From the NCBI GenBank assembly GCA_029213145.1, contig JARGNK010000085.1:1-33085 (forward strand): 33,085 bases of DNA. Direction: 5' to 3'. The notes under the pieces were generated by a model. The model had not been told where the DNA came from, ran no database searches, and saw only the letters and a program-made list of their open reading frames with translations. The DNA is from Rubripirellula sp. (GTDB taxonomy: Bacteria > Planctomycetota > Planctomycetia > Pirellulales > Pirellulaceae). Both the position numbers and the translations under genes were made by a program. Positions 31,701 through 33,085 of this stretch are shown one piece after another. Numbering within the stretch: position 1 is the first letter of the stretch; every line of letters begins with the position of its first letter.

Positions 31701-32529
31701 ATGGATGGAAATCGTTCGTTTGACGAACATCGAATGCCCGACGCGATGTGGGAACAACTCAAGCCACTACTGCCCGAATACGAATCGAGCCCCGCGGGGG
31801 GGACGCCCTCGAAAAGATCTCCGTCGTGTGGCAGATGCCAACTTCTATCGAATGCGGACTGGCTGTCAATGGAAAGCGATTCCACCTGAACTGGCTCCTG
31901 GAAGCACGGCTCACGAGTATTTCCAGCAATGGGTGGACGATGGTGTGTTCGACGGGCTTTGGCAGGCTGCGTTGACGGAGTACGACGATGTGGTCGGCCT
32001 GGATTGGACGTGGCAGAGTGTCGATGGAGCAATGACCAAAGCGCCGCTCGGTGGCGAAGCCACGGGAATAAACCCAACGGACAGAGGAAAACTGGGAACC
32101 AAAAGATCGTTAATGACCGAAGCGGCAGGCATTCCGGTTTCCGTGATCGTTGATGGGGTAAATACGCACGATATCAAGCTGCTTCAGGCGACGATCGAAC
32201 ACTGCCTCGATCGCTGGCCAGGTGACTACGGTGAACTCGATGAGCATTTGTGCTTGGACAAGGGCTACCAGTCAGCGGCACTGAAGGACCTGGTAGAAAG
32301 CGTTTTTCAATACACAGCCCACGTTCGATCTTGTGGCGAGGAGCGTGAAGTCAAGATTCGAAAACGAGGTGAACGGCCGAGACGCTGGGTCGTCGAACGA
32401 ACCCACAGTTGGTTCAACCGCTTTCGTGCAATCCTGGTACGATAGGAAAAGAAGATTGAGGTTCACGTAGCAGCGTTACATCTGGCCTGTGCGTACTTCA
32501 CACTCCGTAAAGCTCAGGTTTTCGGATAG
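31701..32529 (+). pseudogene. IS5-family DDE transposase, frameshifted and with an internal stop
   Basis: The start ATG 31701 is fixed by AAGGAGGG six bases upstream. The first frame gives MDGNRSFDEHRMPDAMWEQL and runs to TGA 31887-31889. The conserved continuation GGRPRKDLRRV...RTGCQW lies in the +1 frame, entered at the G7 run 31796-31802. The second frame has the DDE residues in VDGA, LDKGY and VERTHSW, plus the signature G-x-NPTDRGKLGTK. It meets TAG at 32443-32445 directly after AILVR, where the family has W. The frame then continues EKKIEVHVAALHLACAYF for 27 conserved codons to TAG 32527-32529. The frameshift may be programmed, as in other IS427-type elements. The internal TAG looks like a TGG-to-TAG mutation, so this copy probably makes a protein lacking the last helix. 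Confidence 0.85.
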
Positions 32530-32533
32530 GCTC
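32517..32533 (-). repeat. Right terminal inverted repeat of the IS
   Basis: The reverse complement reads GAGCCTATCCGAAAACC. It is flanked on the outside by TAA (32534-32536). It overlaps the last codons of the undamaged transposase frame, which would stop at TAG 32527-32529. Confidence 0.88.
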
Positions 32534-32536
32534 TAA

Positions 32537-32713
32537 ATGTTTCTGCCTGTCTGATCAAAATATTGAAACGAACATTTCGGCTGGCGAAATTCAAAGTTGC
32601 ATCAGTGAATGGCGTCCCATTTTCGGTTGGGATTGAGTCAAGACACAGCGGCGTTGGCTGAAAATAGAGACAAAACGGCGGCACCGCGCAGCAGGCACAC
32701 ATCGTTCTATTGA
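32537..32713. other. Short region between the IS and the helicase frame
   Basis: All plus-strand frames contain stops and no nuclease-like or other family sequence was recognised. Joining the two IS flanks without the IS and one TAA restores a 38-codon open frame from ATG 31595, ending at TGA near 32635. It has no ribosome binding site and no recognisable similarity. Confidence 0.35.
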
Positions 32714-32755
32714 GATCGGCGTGCTGAGGTTACCACACGACGTATTGTCGAGGTC

Positions 32756-33085
32756 GTGGAGGAATCACCCGAGCCTCCACCCAAACCACATGCGATTCAA
32801 GAGGAGGCTTTGGCAGCACTGAGTGCGACACGACGATCTGGAAATGAAGCAGGACTGGTCGTACTGGCCACCGGGCTTGGAAAGACCTGGCTGGCCGCCT
32901 TTGATTCGGCGTCCGAAGAGTTCCCAAATGTTCTGTTCGTCGCCCATCGGGAAGAGATTCTTACCCAAGCGATGCAAACGTTTCGGCGAATTCGGCCGCA
33001 CGCGAGACTCGGTCTCTACACTGGGAAAGAGAAAGCGCCTGAAGCAGATGTTCTCTTCGCTTCAATTCAAACGCTGGGGCGGATC
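32756..33085 (+). CDS. DEAD/DEAH-box helicase, 5' part uncertain, cut by the right edge
   Basis: The frame is open from 32714 (after TGA 32711-32713) to the window end. GTG 32756 is the first usual start codon but has no well-spaced ribosome binding site. The encoded 110 residues include PKPHAIQEEAL (Q-motif-like region), the Walker A sequence ATGLGKTW (32867-32890), motif Ia FVAHREEIL and the following ADVLFASIQTLGR. These match superfamily II helicases of the DUF3427 type, which commonly carry an N-terminal phospholipase D-like nuclease domain. Here the similarity seems to begin just before the helicase core. No nuclease part is found upstream, where the IS and stop codons lie. The gene is either a short helicase-only version or an N-terminally truncated remnant. 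The remainder lies outside the window. Confidence 0.75.
   Translation, partial: MEESPEPPPKPHAIQEEALAALSATRRSGNEAGLVVLATGLGKTWLAAFDSASEEFPNVLFVAHREEILTQAMQTFRRIRPHARLGLYTGKEKAPEADVLFASIQTLGRI

Larger units (their letters stand above)
31609..32533 (+). mobile_element. IS5-family (IS427-like) insertion sequence, 925 bp, complete ends
   Basis: The terminal inverted repeats are 17 bp with one mismatch (31609-31625 and 32517-32533; shared core GCCTATCCGAAAACC). A 3-bp direct repeat TAA flanks it at 31606-31608 and 32534-32536, matching the TNA targets typical of the IS427 group. The length fits the group's usual 800-1,000 bp. It carries one transposase gene on the plus strand. The intact target duplication indicates a single insertion without later end rearrangement. 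Confidence 0.9.

Noticed and set aside
31654..31790. ATG 31654 as transposase start
   Set aside because: The residues before GGRPRK in this frame do not match the family. The conserved N terminus is in the other frame, with a strong ribosome binding site before ATG 31701.
32514..32702. 62-codon minus-strand frame after the IS
   Set aside because: It crosses the IS right end, has no ribosome binding site, and has an unusual cysteine/proline-rich start without family match.
1..33085. tRNA, rRNA or riboswitch genes
   Set aside because: No cloverleaf, conserved rRNA segment or known aptamer core was noticed in the small non-coding part of the window.

Overview
The window looks like chromosome of a Pirellulaceae-type planctomycete close to Rhodopirellula. 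The main reason is one minus-strand gene that fills 93% of it. That gene carries the planctomycete N-terminal LEPR-xLL motif and combines leukotoxin/LktA-like repeats, PKD domains, RTX-type repeats and a dockerin in one polypeptide. The genus is inferred, because no marker gene is present.

Layout. Positions 1-568 hold no confident gene. There is a G+C-rich hairpin at the left edge (21-44), a possible start of a small membrane protein leaving the window on the minus strand (101 down to 1), and a long-loop stem (499-538) just past the stop of the giant gene. Positions 569-31270, minus strand, are one unbroken 10,233-codon gene. From N to C terminus it reads: basic leader plus LEPRLLLA; short beta modules with GDD motifs; about 3,850 residues of LktA-like repeats containing a tandem triplet of an unnamed TYFVI module; more haemagglutinin-like and GDD modules; a propeller-like block with inserted beta domains, one of them C2-like; PKD-type domains; an RTX block of seven composite repeats with an embedded jelly-roll-like domain and a dockerin; and a short acidic tail. 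Positions 31271-31608 are the upstream region, with a ribosome binding site and a G-quadruplex-like tract inside an inverted repeat.

Positions 31609-32533 are a complete 925-bp IS5-family (IS427-like) element with 17-bp inverted repeats and a TAA target duplication. Its transposase reading frame is shifted at a G7 run and stopped by TAG where the family has tryptophan. From about 32714 to the right edge, plus strand, is the front of a superfamily II helicase. It begins near its helicase domain, without the N-terminal part usual in similar proteins.

Function. The giant protein is best read as a secreted or surface adhesin or matrix protein with several calcium-binding module types. The IS and the helicase remnant are unrelated neighbours, and no operon is visible. 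I see no tRNA, rRNA or CRISPR array.
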